A stretch of 64,000 bases of DNA from Septoria linicola (GCA_024114885.1 CP099422.1:1364001-1428000), one strand, 5' to 3'; shown: positions 43,457-55,120, numbered from the stretch's first letter. Program-made: numbers and translations. Notes: generated by a model from the letters alone, not told the origin.

Positions 43457-43936
43457 CTAAGGAGTCTGGCAGACCAATCCTTGGCCAAGCTAGGAATCGT
43501 TAACGGATGCCAATGCTGCAATGCAGGTGACAACTTACGATTGGGATCAAGCAGCAGTTGTCAGAGAGACCCTGCTTACTGCATTGTCTCTTGAAGTTGT
43601 CCTTGGAGGTGATGGTCTTTGGCACTGTTGATTGTTAGATTTGTCCGGCTTAATCTCTTCACCGTCACCATCACTTACCAGCAGAGCATTCAAGGCCAGC
43701 AACGCCCAGCACGTTAGTCGCGCAGCAAGACGGAGTCCAGCCACTCGTACACACGGCAGCTGAGCCCTTTGGTGCGTTTGCAAGTGGCTTGTCTCCTGTT
43801 ACAGAAAGTCAGCAACGTGAGGCATCGCGAAAAACACGGGCGAATGTGTACCGTTGGTGCTGGTGTATCCAGGAGCAGCACCAGGTGCGGCTGCGGCGAG
43901 AGCTGCGAAGGCAAAGGCAAAGAGCTGGAACTGCAT
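43457..43936 (-). CDS. Class II hydrophobin
   Basis: Hydrophobins are small secreted proteins that coat aerial hyphae and spores and self-assemble at interfaces. Four exons, 43936-43852, 43795-43679, 43624-43539 and 43489-43457 (introns 56, 54 and 49 nt), give 106 residues with every junction in phase. The signal peptide is MQFQLFAFAFAALAAAAPG. Eight cysteines follow the class II order C-CC-C-C-CC-C, with 11 residues after the first pair, then 16, 8 and 10; the first loop is 7 rather than about 9. The segments SCCATNVLGVAGLEC and NCCLIPILGQGLVCQTP are near-diagnostic. The gene is too fragmented for simple ORF finding. Confidence 0.93.
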
Positions 43937-44032
43937 GTTGGCGAGGTGAAAGTGTCGTTAAGGTTGGTACTGGAAGTTGAGTTTGTGATTGAAGATGAGG
44001 ATAAAGCACATCATTGCAGGAGGTCCATGGCC

Positions 44033-44042
44033 ACTTTATACC
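44033..44042 (-). promoter_or_regulatory. TATA box of the hydrophobin gene
   Basis: The minus strand reads GGTATAAAGT about 100 bases before the hydrophobin ATG, a normal distance for a strongly expressed fungal gene. Confidence 0.5.
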
Positions 44043-45589
44043 TCGCTGGATGCCAGGTCCTTCCAGCCATGGTTAACAGGCGCTCCACCTCCAAGGACCT
44101 GAGAGAGCGCTTCAAGACCCTCGATGAGCTGGCCGAATCCCACTGGTGCTCACGGTACCGACGCCTTCCAGCTGGAGACCGATGGCGTGGTTGCAGGGCC
44201 TTTGCATAAACACGAAGTTCTTCACGGGTGAATAGCGGTTCTATTGTGATATATGTGATTGCTGTGCACTAAACGGGGCGCCTCGATGGACTCCCTATAC
44301 CCTTTCTTTCGGCACTGGTGGCAGGTCGACACCACAGTGCCATAACTGGCGTCTTGTGTATGCTGATAAGCTCTGGCGTATGTGCTGACGACACACGATG
44401 TCGACGTCCGCGCCGCGGCGGGAGGCCCCAAGTTTTCGCTCACTAGGGGTTGAGCTGGGTGGAACCGCTAGCACTTCAAGGCTCTAGGCATGCAGAACGT
44501 GTCTGCAGTAGCTCGCCTCAATTTCTGTAGCCGAAGCCCCATCAGCTTTTCTCGGTCAATATCATCCATAGACTGTCTGTTGAGTGGGGATGGGCGATGC
44601 AGGATTGCATGGCCTTGGCTTCGTAATGCTGAGCGCGCCAGCGTGCACATAGGCGGCTCAACATGCTTAGGCCTCTGTAGCAGGAGAACATTGCAAGGAG
44701 GATTGCCCTGTGCTCGCCCGCCTCCAGTCTCGTACTGAATCGCTGAGTGTATCACAGCCTAATTGGCAGGTCTATGACATGTGCATGCTCTCGATCCCTA
44801 ATGCGAAAGATCACGAGAGCTTTGATGATTTCAGCCCAGAACGCAGGAACCTTACGGTAGTCAGGAGAAGGGCGAGTAGTGGATACGGGTGATCGGCGCC
44901 TGCGTTTGGACTTCGGCACTTTGACAGTTACCGAATGCGGACTGAAGCCCAGCCATACATATTACATGTGATGTAACGGTTTCCCCATTCATTCCAGTGA
45001 CAAGGAAGGCCGGATGCATTCGCTGCATGTTTCCGACGGCCTCAGCTGGAGCTTGGCCACAGAATGGTGGAATGGAGGTGTTCGTTGCCGCCGCTTGTGC
45101 TTATAACGCACCCCAATGGGTCTTGAGTGGCTGATTGACACGTCTTTTGTGGCGCTTTCCAATGTGTCGGGCGTGCTGTCATGACCGCGCATCTCCGTAC
45201 GAGGCACTTTTCGTGGCTCGCTTCTGTTGGGGCATGTTGTGACGGCGAGAAAGCCGCGTGTCGTCGGGACATTAGCCGGCGTTGCGGCGGGCAAGCGATG
45301 TGTCGATGAGCGACAGGTCGCATGGCCAGTTCTGTCTCGTCAGAGAGGGATGTTGTCAGCGAGTGGACGTGGAATTGAGGTTGGGAGAGTGCGAGTCGCG
45401 AGGTGAGGAAGGAGGGAACGATGCCAAGATCCGGAACCAGTGATCCGCTCTCTCGTCGTCACAACATTCGTCTTGTCGATCACGACATAACAGAACTCAC
45501 GCGTCAAATTGTGTATATGAGTGGCTTGCTTAAGCAGCTATGAAGCGCGACTCAACACTGCACGTTGGCGCAACCAGAACGCGTCCTGC
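44043..45589. other. Gene-poor region (1.5 kb)
   Basis: Upstream DNA of the hydrophobin and downstream DNA of the reductase gene at 45590. Open frames are short and carry no motif. Confidence 0.4.
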
Positions 45590-47150
45590 CTACACAGCTT
45601 CCACATAACTTTCGACGGCGAGCGGCGGGCTCATCTTGAGGCTCACAAACTCTTGCAGCACACTGAACATGCTCTCATAGGAGTCCACGGTACCATGAAA
45701 CCCCATCTTGCGAGCTTTGCGCATACTGAGCGAGAGTGGCCAGCCGCCTATCACAGCGCTGTCCGTAATCCCAAAGATCTGCTCGCGATCTTGAAACGGA
45801 TCCAGCAGCAGATTGTGTTTCTGCTTCAAGTCATCCCAAGCCTTCTCAACGTCTGGTTTCTTGGACCATTCCAGCAGGCTGAAAGTGCAGCGAGTTACAC
45901 CCTGCGACCCATACCTGTGTCTGTCAACTTTGTTCTTGACATTTGGCCCAATGGCTCATACCCTCTAGGTGTCGCCACACTCCTGGACAAGAATGTATCG
46001 TACAGCGCCGGGTCCGACTCCGGTGGGAGGAAGTTGACCCCGTACCACGATGCTAGATATGGCCAAAATCGACTCCAGGTAAATGGCAATCTAGAACAGT
46101 GAGCATTGCGTTACGACAGAAAGCAAGATGGCGGTCTCACCCATCTTGGACGTTGAATGCTTCATCACTGGCTGCCGGCGTCAGCACGGCCCACTCCATC
46201 ATGTGGGCGTTCAACACTGCGGAGCTCGCACAAAACTCCTTATCCCAGGCGACATAATCTCCCGGAAATGTTAGCGCTTGTTTGAGATGTGCTGTCACTG
46301 CGGCGTAGACAATGAAGCCGACCAGGTAGTTTAGCTGGTTGTTCCTCACTGCACCGATGATGTACGAAGGTCGGAAAACATTCCAGCCTACGCTCTCTTC
46401 TCTGGCATACCGGAATAGGACATCTTCTTGAGGATAGTAGAAATTGCTCTCAATTTCTACACGCGGATCTGTCTCGAACGACGGAGTGTTAGCAGGTCCG
46501 ATATGAAATCCGTACGTCTAAAATCACGATGATCAGCAAGTCCTTGGACATCCATTGCTTGGCGAGACTGCACCTTTGCTCCAGTCTGTAACACGAAGCG
46601 GCGCGGCTTGAAATTTGCCAACTTCATGCCCTTGATGAAATTTGCCAGCAATGCAGTATTTGTCTCGGCCAAAGCATCGGCATCGGACCACATGCCGAGC
46701 ACATTGCCTTTCTGTTTTGACTGCGCGTAGGAGAAGAAAAAGACGTGGTCACTAGTCTGGTCAGCACAACATCTTGGTAAGGAGCACACTTCTTACACCT
46801 GGTCCACATTCTTCAGGCTTGCGGCTACGTCTTTCGGTTCGTCGAGGAAGTCGACTTGGACGTGCTCTACTCGAGCTGCGTTCTCGCCCAGTCCCGTGAA
46901 AAAGTAATCAGGCGGAGGGCGTCGAGAGAGGCAGTACACCTTCGCCCAGCGCTCAGGCGCATTCACCAAAGTTCTAACCTTGACATAGTCAGCAGCTGTT
47001 GCTGACACGAGTGTGTAGAGCCTTTGCCATATGATAGCCACTTATTCCATTAGCTCCAGTCACTATAGCTGTAAGCTTGGCGCTAGTCGCTTTGAACGTC
47101 GGCAAGCCATGGAAAATTCCCGATGATCGAATGACTTGCGAGCGATCCAT
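45590..47150 (-). CDS. PRISE-type short-chain reductase (progesterone 5-beta-reductase/iridoid-synthase-like)
   Basis: PRISE enzymes use NADPH to reduce activated C=C bonds of enones. Six exons are inferred: 47150-47028, 46978-46797, 46751-46574, 46517-46141, 46090-45941 and 45878-45590, giving 432 residues with all phases matching. Motifs are FHGLPTF, the Rossmann loop AIVTGANGISGYHM, VYCLSRRPPPDYFF, HVFFFSYAQ, FVLQTGAK followed by YGFHIGP, the SNFYYPQED active-site segment, WNVFRPSYIIGAV, and DSAVIGGWP near the end. The first intron (47027-46979, 49 nt) would be GC-AG: joining HM to VRTLVNAPERW gives the family's usual spacing, and no GT donor fits. The last intron (62 nt, donor GTCAAG) is the least certain. 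It diverges from the DUF3604 gene. Confidence 0.85.
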
Positions 47151-47690
47151 CTGATATGGCAGCGGCATCAGTGTGCTGAGGATGCATGACATTGTATCGC
47201 CGCTTTATTGAGAAAGTGTCACACAAGACTTCCCCGCTCGCCATCAAGTCTGCCGAGTTGCAAAGTGCGGCTGCAATCCTTTCACATACGGAACCCCGCC
47301 TTTGCACACTTGCATACAATTGTGAGAGAACGATGATCAGGAAAGACAAGGCCGGTCGCAAAAACCTAGCATCGACACCAGTAGCTCTGATTGAGCTTGA
47401 CTCAAGTGCACTGTGCTTGTTGGCCAAGCAGCACAGTCGGCTCTAGCGCCTCATTCTCTTGTCCTGGGGCACTGCGACAAGTACAGATATCACACTGGGC
47501 GTTCTCACCTGCTTCTCGCAGACTGTGGCGAGGGCGTTCAACATGTAGCAGCACTTCTCTTCAAGACGCACCGTGCGCCTCATGGGGTCAGATGGCGTGG
47601 TAGGCCTAGTCCATGGCCGAAGATGTAGCGAATGGCATCGTGCCTTGTTCTTGACAGTCCCACCACATTGCACAGACACACGCCACCACA
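47151..47690. other. Shared upstream region of divergent PRISE and DUF3604 genes
   Basis: 540 bases between the two start codons. The head-to-head layout would allow co-regulation. No specific operator is recognised. Confidence 0.4.
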
Positions 47691-49901
47691 ATGAAGGAAC
47701 TGACAGCCTCCCAACGCTCCGAAGTGATAGGAAGATACCACGCTCCAGAGGGCTTGTACGAGTACACCAAATCTCTGCCTTTCCTTGGAACAGTCACTAG
47801 TGACATCAAGACCTTGGTTGCAGGCCAATGGACCGAGATACTTCCTGGCCAAACGCCAGCGACTGTCCAGTCCCTACACGTGCGCTTTGATCAGAAAGGC
47901 CATGAGCGGCCTTACCAGAAAGCAGTCATAGTTGACATCGTGGATGGCTACCTCAACCCTGGAGACAAGATTCTCACTCGCCTTGGGGACACCCGGTATG
48001 GAGGCCGCGGCACTCGCGTACAAACGTTTGTGGAGACGGACTTTCGTTGGAGGATATATATTGATCCTGTTGGCACGTCCCGCTTTGCGGCCATCAAGCC
48101 GGATGTTCAATGGTCAATCGTACCAGGACCGCCTCGCAAGCTGACTATCATAAATCCGAGACTGGTGAGGCCGAATGTGCCGTACGTTGCACGTTTCCAC
48201 GCGGAGGACGTCTGGGGCAACGTCACAAAAGACATTGCTGGACTTTCTGTGAACATGATCATTCGTAACGAGGATGCCGTGATACTCGAAAGGGAGGCAG
48301 AAGCCCCTTCCCAAGGATGGCCAAACGTCGCTTTTGAGATCCTGGAATTCAACAAGCAGCGGCAATTTCACGATTGAAGCCGAGCTTCGAAACGAGTCTG
48401 GCGAGCTTCTACTCGCCACGAGGGCACCCATTACGGCTTCTGCTAAATCGATCGTGCCTAAGATTCTGTTCGGAGATCTGCATGTCCACTCCGATGACAC
48501 TGTAGGCACAGACAATTCTCTATACAATTTCTCTTACGGAAAGGATATTGCTGGTCTCGATGTACTAGGATATACCGCGAACGATTTCCAAATCACGAAA
48601 GAACGGTGGCAGGCCACAGTCGCTTTGATTGAGTCTATGTACAAGCCTGGATCATTTTTCATATTGTAAGTCACACAAGCCTTCGACTGTCACCGTTGGC
48701 GAAGCAGTCAGCAGAGATAGAATCCATGATGATGTGCCGGCTGACTTGAGATGGCCTCCACAGGCCAGGTACCGAATGGTGCGGGAACAGCGCTGCTGCA
48801 GGTGACCACAACATTGTGTTCCTGGAGGACCCAGCAGTCGAGCCACCGGCCGTCCCTTTTGATCGGCATGGCAATACTGCTCGATCCTTCGAGCGGTCTG
48901 AGGATGGTCCCGCGGAGCTTCAGCCTGGTGCATGGCCGCTTGACGAAGTCTATGCAACATATGCGGCAGACAGTGAGAAACACCTACTCATCCCTCACGT
49001 CGGCGGCATACGTTGTGATTTGGCCTGGCATCACCCTCGTTTGGAAAGGCTAGTCGAGGTCGGAAGCGCCTGGGGAGCTTTCGAGTGGCTGCTGCAGGAT
49101 GCTATGAAGAGAGGTTGGAAGCTTGGCGTCTGTGCCAACTCCGATGAGCACAGAGGCAGATGTGGAGGCGGCGTACCAGGTACAGCTGTCTTTGGAACGA
49201 GAGGAGGCTTGACAGGGATCCTGGCGGATACGCTCAGTAGAAAATCTGTGGCTACCGCACTGAGGGCAAGACATACGTTCGCCACAACAGGTCCTCGCTT
49301 AGTGGCAGTCGTGCAGACTGAAGACGGGCACATCCAGGGTGATGAAATCGAGGTATCAGGCACAGCGCGACTGAGATACTACGTCCTTGGAAATGATGGT
49401 TTCTCATCGATTGAGGCATTAGATGCATCAGGCAGGATCTGGTATCGCGATCTCTGGCAAGAGGCAGGCTCCGAGAGGACAGTGCTTCGTATCTCATGTG
49501 GCGGCGGCCGGCTTTACGATAGGTATCGTGAAGCTGTCTGGGCAGGCAAGATTGAGGTGGACATTTCGACAAGCATCGCAGATATAACGCCTTTTGGTGG
49601 CGTGGAGTACAATCCCGAAGATGCCGTCGCTCAGACCGGAGAGCACGCGATTAGCTTCGAAAGTCGAACAAGTGGGGATGCAGACGGAGTTCACGCGACG
49701 TTCACTCAAGGTGTGCCAGAGACTATCACGGTGACTGGCACGCTAGGCGGCTATGTCAAGGTCGGCGATCCGTTGGCAGGCAATCCTCATAGACCCCAGC
49801 CGACGTTCGAGCTGACCGCAACGAGGCAGGAGCTTCTGGAGCCCGGCGGTAAACGGATCGAGATCAAAGGAGGCGCAGAGCTTTTCGTACATGCTCAATG
49901 A
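47691..49901 (+). pseudogene. DUF3604 (PHP-fold-like) metal-dependent protein, one frameshift
   Basis: DUF3604 proteins have a PHP-type metal site and are common in bacteria; their activity is not established. The frame opens at ATG 47691 (MKELTASQRSEVIGRYHAPE). The metal motifs are FGDLHVHSDDTVG, GYTANDF, GDHNIVFLED, IPHVGG and CANSDEHRGR. A 98-nt GTAAGT...CAG intron (48666-48763) joins GSFFIL to PGTEWCGN. Near 48351-48357 the frame breaks: QGWPNVAFEILEFN reads in one frame and SSGNFTIEAEL in the next, consistent with one extra A in AACAAGCAGC. No GT-AG intron keeps both blocks. A 52-nt intron at 48249-48300 would restore an open frame but would lose the conserved GW segment. The call is pseudogene or sequence error. 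Confidence 0.65.
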
Positions 49902-50496
49902 ATCCCCAATGTGCAGCTCCCCATTGAGCTGGAGGGTGTTGTGGATTTTCAAGGAGCTGCAGGCCAAGAGAAGGCAATATACTTTGTTGCCCGCGAGTGG
50001 AGCGCCAACAAAGTCATCTCCAGTCCGATTTTCGTAAGCTATCTGTAGCATATGCATGGAGCTAGGTAATCGACTAGCAGAAGGTGATCTGCATCAGTTC
50101 AGGAAGCAAAGCCAGAGGCAGAATGATGGTGGTCAAGCACAGACATTACGTAACCTTGCTGTTGTGTAACAGTGATACCTTGGCCGCAGAAGACTGCAAT
50201 GCCTCAAATAGTGCAGCCCAGAGCGCATTTCGTCCGGACATCGTCGGATTGCAGTCACTTTGGACGAAGAGGCGGATGCGATCAGCGTGAGTACTGGTCC
50301 ATTGGTAGCGGCTTGCGAGGCATGGGCACGGATCCTGCATGCGATACGAGCTTCACTTGCGCCTTGATCTCGTCAATGGGCAGAAGCTCGTGTCAGGTCA
50401 CTCGTCTCTCTGAGAGTCATTGCAAGATCTATACAGCTCCAAGCATATAAGACGTGAAGGCTTTCAATATTCTTTCTTCGCCAGCTAGACTTGACA
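49902..50496. other. Intergenic region between DUF3604 and lectin genes
   Basis: About 600 bases, with the end of one gene and the promoter of the next. No motif is recognised. Confidence 0.4.
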
Positions 50497-51719
50497 ATGT
50501 ACTCAACCTTCCTGATTGCCCTCTCGGCATTAAGGACCATCCACGCCGAGGCCAATGACCCGATTGCCATCACCACATGGCCTGGAGTCAGCCAGCGAGC
50601 AGATCTTTTCGGGCTGACAGCCGACGGCGATGTCTGGCACAAATATCACAATGAGCATGGCTGGGACCCAGTTGGACTCGAAAATCTGAGTTCGCCCGAT
50701 GCAGATTTGGACACCAACAAATCCGTGCCAACAGCAGTCTCCTTCGCAGACAACCATCTCCAGCTCTTCGTGATCTCAGAAGCTGGCAAGCCGTACACCC
50801 GCTGGTGGTAAGTGTCACTAAGATGCTGATCGAACACTTCACGCTGACAGCATGCAGGAGCGATTCCCAATGGGAGCCCGAGCACTGGCAGAACTTCTAC
50901 GACACCGAGACCGAAGGTGATATTTCCTTCCAGTCAAAGCTTGCTGCCGTCTCTTGGGGCGTAGGTCGTATCGACGTGTTTGGGCATAACGAATCTGGCA
51001 CATATCTGCACAAGTACTACACTGGTCGTGACTGGTCAAAATGGGAAGATATCTGGCCCGAACAAAAGTTCAGCTCACCGCCAGCAGTCACGAGCTGGGG
51101 CGCGAATCGATTCGACGTCTTTGGTGTGGATCACGAGGGCACAGTGCTGCATCAAGCGTGGCAAGGTGATGCCTACTTTGAGAAGTTTGAAGCTCTGCCG
51201 AATGCTGTTTCTGGAGGTCTCAAGGACACATCACTTACGGCGACATCTAGCGGCGAGGGTCAGCTGGCTGTATGGGCAGTCGGCAAGAATGACAGCCAGC
51301 TCTACTCTACAGTGTGGTATCCTGGCGGTTATCAAGCCTGGTCGGCGCTTGGCGGCAACTTCGAAGCCACTCCCAAGATCTTAAGAAGGACTGCTACATT
51401 CCTTGATGTGGTTGGCCACTCCGGCAAAAGTGGAGATGGCTTCGATTACAAGATCTGGGCCGGACATTGGCAGCCAAGCGAGAGTTCGTGGTGGAGCTTG
51501 AAAGGCTCGTGGAATAGTCTGCCTGCGATAGCGAGTTGGAGTGAGGACGTGGCAGCTGTGTTCGGCATTGATGGAAATGGTATACTGAAGTGGAGCTGGT
51601 GGTCAGGGGAGAAGTGGGAGACTTGGCACGAGTTGGGTGACACAAAGGATCCTTTTGCAGAGAACAAGCTTGCCGCTCCAGCTTCACAAGAGGTATTGAG
51701 AGCAAAGGAGGAGGTGTGA
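50497..51719 (+). CDS. Secreted PLL-like/fucose-lectin-type beta-propeller protein
   Basis: Exons are 50497-50807 and 50858-51719 with a 50-nt GTAAGT...CAG intron, giving 390 residues. The ATG at 50497 starts a signal peptide (MYSTFLIALSALRTIHA); the TTG two codons upstream was rejected. The rest repeats a blade pattern seen in SWGVGRIDVFGHNESGTYLH, SWGANRFDVFGVDHEGTVLH and SWSEDVAAVFGIDGNGILKW, each about 50 residues long. This is typical of seven-bladed propeller lectins of the Photorhabdus PLL and fungal fucose-binding type. Such lectins bind sugars in the grooves between blades. The specificity cannot be told from sequence. The C-terminus is a short charged tail. Confidence 0.85.
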
Positions 51720-52465
51720 GTGTCATGAAGTTTCTCATTCGGCATGATGTAGGACCACAGTCCTTGCAATTCGTCCTCAGCCGTACCCTCTCTCTCCGGC
51801 GCTCTACAAAGGCCCACTTTAAGGTCTCAGTAGAGGTCTTTGGTCATTGCTTGCAAGAGATACCATGTCGTGATCCTCCGCGATCGTAGTCCGGCTTCGA
51901 CTCTTGCTATGCATGGGATCATCGATGTCCTTCGGCATCATGTCAATCCGGTCTTGCATGTTGACGCAGCCCTCACAGTACTTGCTTCTTCCGTCAAACT
52001 TTGGCAAGATCTAGATGTCATCAGCGCGACCATATTGTCGATCATGTGCCCCTCGCACACAAAGCTCCAGATACCGAAATGCTGCGGACCTGAGTGTTGT
52101 TGTACGTGATGCAGCGCCTGACGCGAAGCTTTGGAGGCAGGAACGCGACCGAGGTCCGTGCCACAGACGCCAAGCTCAATCCAGCAGGCATTGCGAGCCG
52201 ACGCGGAGAGCAGGAAAGAGGATGAACATGAAAATGAACATGATGAAGAAGCAAAGCATTGTTCAAAGATGCGTTTGTTCTGTGTCCGATATACTGAAGA
52301 TACGAGAAATCATAAAGCCCATCTACGCCAGTCCAACCTCGTAAAATCATGAAAGATCTTGCCACTCCACTTGCAAAGTACATCTACAAGGAGATATCGA
52401 CGAAACCGCTGCGAAGAAGAACACATTAGTTGAGCTCATGTGAAGCGTGCAGACGAAAGAGAGTC
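51720..52465. other. Convergent intergenic region (0.75 kb)
   Basis: The 3' ends of the lectin and protease genes. Open frames here are short and motif-free. Confidence 0.4.
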
Positions 52466-53543
52466 TTACCAGCTCTTGATGAACCAATTTTCTGCGCAGA
52501 TATGTTAGCCACATTCACTTTGATTTGTTGGGGAAAGAAAGCTTACCTGTAGCAGCGGCGGCGATGTTCTCAGCGTTCTGGTAGGGCTTCAAGGCAGCAT
52601 CTGGGAAGCTCTGTACACATATTAGTGTCTTCTTCGGTTGTTGAAGTGCAGACATTGGATCGACTTACACCAGGATCCTCGACCCAATCTTTGAGAAATG
52701 CTCGCGCGGCAACTACGTAGTCGTTCCCGTAATCGGCTGGGTCCTGATCGTCTGTGGCGTGAGAAGTGAGTCCAGTTGGATCAGTACTAGACTCATGTCA
52801 GTTTATCTCAGCCGACTCTTACAGATTCTGCACTTACTGCTCCGGAAGACCAGCGGCCTTTGCAAGAGCGTCGAGGTGGGTCATCTCATGGAGAAGAGTG
52901 TGTCCGGCAGTTTCGAAGTCTTTGAAGTGCTGGCCTTTCTGGCACCAAGAGCCTCTCTTGTCTCCGTCGTACTTCTTGGAGTCGAGGTTGTTCTTCGTGT
53001 TGGCTGCTGTGAAGAATAGAGGACAGATCTTCATCTCGCGATATGAGCCATCGTCGAGTTGAGGAGCGGAGTCTGTGATGGCGAGGCTGGACTAAGTGAG
53101 CAAGGAGGTCTATAAGCGGGATGAGCGTTTGAAATACCTTTCAGCTTCGCCACCAGTGCACGAAGCCGCACAGCGTACTGAGAAGGTATATGGAGCGTTG
53201 GTCGGATCGTTGTTAGCGGCTACCATGCTCCAGAGCTTGTTGGCATAATCTCCATCTTCATCTCTGAGGTAGTGAGTGAAGCTAGATGAATCTCCTATCA
53301 GCATCCAGTTCTCACGACATCCACTGATCGCATAGCTCACGCTGTTGATGACTTGTCCATATCGTAGGCGATTCTTGCCAATGAAGCGGCATCGGCAAAC
53401 CCGGTGTTGAGTCTCGTCTTCTGATCATCGCTGCAGTCAACATAGTTGACCTCCATGCGGCGATGGAGCAGGCTTCGTGGCGCTGCGTGAGCAGCCGATA
53501 GTAGGGTCAAGGAAAGACCGGCGGTGCTGAGAAAGAAAGGCAT
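52466..53543 (-). CDS. Secreted M35-type (aspzincin) zinc metalloprotease
   Basis: Six exons, 53543-53341, 53281-53138, 53086-52838, 52786-52669, 52610-52547 and 52491-52466 (introns 51-59 nt), give 267 residues, all in phase, ending FIKSW. The signal peptide is MPFFLSTAGLSLTLLSAAHA. The zinc motif HEMTH (182-186) is followed by DDQDPADYGNDY, which supplies the downstream Asp and the xYG pattern of deuterolysin/Lys-endopeptidase-like enzymes. The first intron uses the downstream acceptor CATCTAG at 53282, since the nearer CTGATAG would cause a stop. A few cysteines (DCSDDQ, GCx-like CTGGEAE, WCQKG) suggest disulphides. The last two exons are only 64 and 26 nt long. Extracellular protein degradation is the likely role. 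Confidence 0.88.
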
Positions 53544-54165
53544 ATTCGGTGCTGGGGTGATTCAATGTGCTTGATGTATGTTCTGCTGTTGCGGTAGTGA
53601 CGATGGTGTTGTGATTGATACATGTTCCATCGCAGCGGTTGCTACGCTTTATAAGTTGTGCTTCATCGTCTGCAGCATGACTGCCCTCTTGCAAGCTGTA
53701 GTGAAGGACCTCGACATTCACCGGTTCAACTTCAGCTTCCGTTGGTGTTCCCACAATCTCTCACAATAGAACTATGAGTCTCCAGTCTTTCGAACCATTC
53801 TCGCATCTGAGCAGGAAACATAATGGCGCAGTGTTGGATATTACGCAGAAGCACAGCTCGTCCATTCCTGAACTTCTGCAAAAGGCATAGCTGAGTCGCT
53901 TGCCAGACAAACTTAGCACCTTGCCCAATGTGATGTCTCGACAAGTTCAAGCGTGTGCATCCTGAGGAAGAGAGGCAGTGTTGGAAGTCGTACGAATGAC
54001 GATGTCACACAGGAGGATGTCGAAGCGAACGCCAAGCGTGGAAGCTGAGAGCAGGGTTTGTATAAATACCTCCAAGCAGACCCACAGTCGATCCATCGAC
54101 ATCGACAACTAAGAAACATATCAGTTCGGATAACCGTAACAAGAAGAATTTGTGGCATACTCACC
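53544..54165. other. Shared upstream region of divergent protease and unknown gene
   Basis: 622 bases between two start codons. No motif I can defend; plus-strand frames that start before 54166 use TTG and are not true starts. Confidence 0.4.
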
Positions 54166-54867
54166 ATGGTGTTCACAAAGCGCATCTGCCCACCCGAGCG
54201 GCAGAAAGCCGTTCTAGGCATCAGCATCGCGCCTTCCTTTCGTACTCTCTCAATCAGCAACAACGACAGCCCTTTAGAAGACTTCCACATCCTCATCACT
54301 CTCCGTATAATATACTCAAAACAGCCCTCCAAAGCTATAACAATCCGCACGAACAATTCTGTCTTCGCGCCATCAGGCCCTGCCGACGAATACGACACTC
54401 TGTCCAAAGGAACCGTCGCCCTCTCCTCATCTCCAGATCGACACATAAACCTAGGACGTTTCATCAGCCACACAGCACGACCCTCTTCACCTCCATCGCG
54501 AGATCTAAAGGAACGACCAGGAACTCATCTCCTTACCATCCCAGCCCAAGGTGAATTCGTTGTCAAACATGCGGTGCCGCTTGCAAGGATATTTAAGTTC
54601 GAGGAGCGACTAAAGCCCGAAGATCTGGTTGATGAGGTCTGGAAGTTTCAGCTCAGAGATGGGTTTGTAGGGACGTCGTGGTGGTGTTGGGGAGATTTGG
54701 AGGGTGAATTGAAGGAGAAACGGCTTTCGGCTTGGCATGAAGGATTGCGAGCTGAGATTATGCCGAAGCCTGATGTGGATAATGAGGCGTGGGTATTTGG
54801 ATGTAATCCAATTGAGCTGATTTTCGAGGATCGGACGGAGGATTCGAGTTTTAGGTTTGTGGCCTAG
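54166..54867 (+). CDS. Conserved fungal protein of unknown function
   Basis: The ATG at 54166 sits in a good context (CACCATGG) and opens 233 residues in one exon. The sequence has features I remember from a common small fungal family without assigned function: LLTIPAQGEFVVKHAVPL, RIFKFEERLKPEDLVDEVW, FVGTSWWCWGDLEGELKEKR and LSAWHEGL, ending in FEDRTEDSSF. There is no signal peptide or membrane helix. Tryptophan and acidic residues cluster in the C-terminal third. No function can be assigned. Confidence 0.8.
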   Translation: MVFTKRICPPERQKAVLGISIAPSFRTLSISNNDSPLEDFHILITLRIIYSKQPSKAITIRTNNSVFAPSGPADEYDTLSKGTVALSSSPDRHINLGRFISHTARPSSPPSRDLKERPGTHLLTIPAQGEFVVKHAVPLARIFKFEERLKPEDLVDEVWKFQLRDGFVGTSWWCWGDLEGELKEKRLSAWHEGLRAEIMPKPDVDNEAWVFGCNPIELIFEDRTEDSSFRFVA

Positions 54868-55120
54868 ATTGCTGTGTAAGAGGCATTAGTGAGATCAAAG
54901 CAGTGCAGTAGTGGAAATAGCTGATGCAGCTTTGAGCTATCTTCGTTGATGATTAACAGCCTAGCCTAGCCTAGCTTCGAGCAGCACTTTTTGAGCTTTG
55001 CTTAACGATGAGCCTTCATCTCGATTCGCTGGACGTACCTTACGCCACGAACGCCTTGCTATGCCTTCCATCCGTCTAGCTTTCTCTCTTCATTCCTCAT
55101 GAACATGGAGCTCATCGTGT
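54868..55120. repeat. Intergenic stretch with CCTAG tandem copies
   Basis: A short convergent gap. At about 54958-54977 it contains the unit CCTAG repeated four times in a row (AGCCTAGCCTAGCCTAGCTT). It is a minor simple repeat of no evident function. Confidence 0.5.

Noticed and set aside
43769..44209. 146-codon plus-strand frame
   Set aside because: It is antisense to the first exons and promoter of the hydrophobin.
45521..46102. 193-codon plus-strand frame
   Set aside because: It is antisense to the last exons of the PRISE reductase, which has clear homology.
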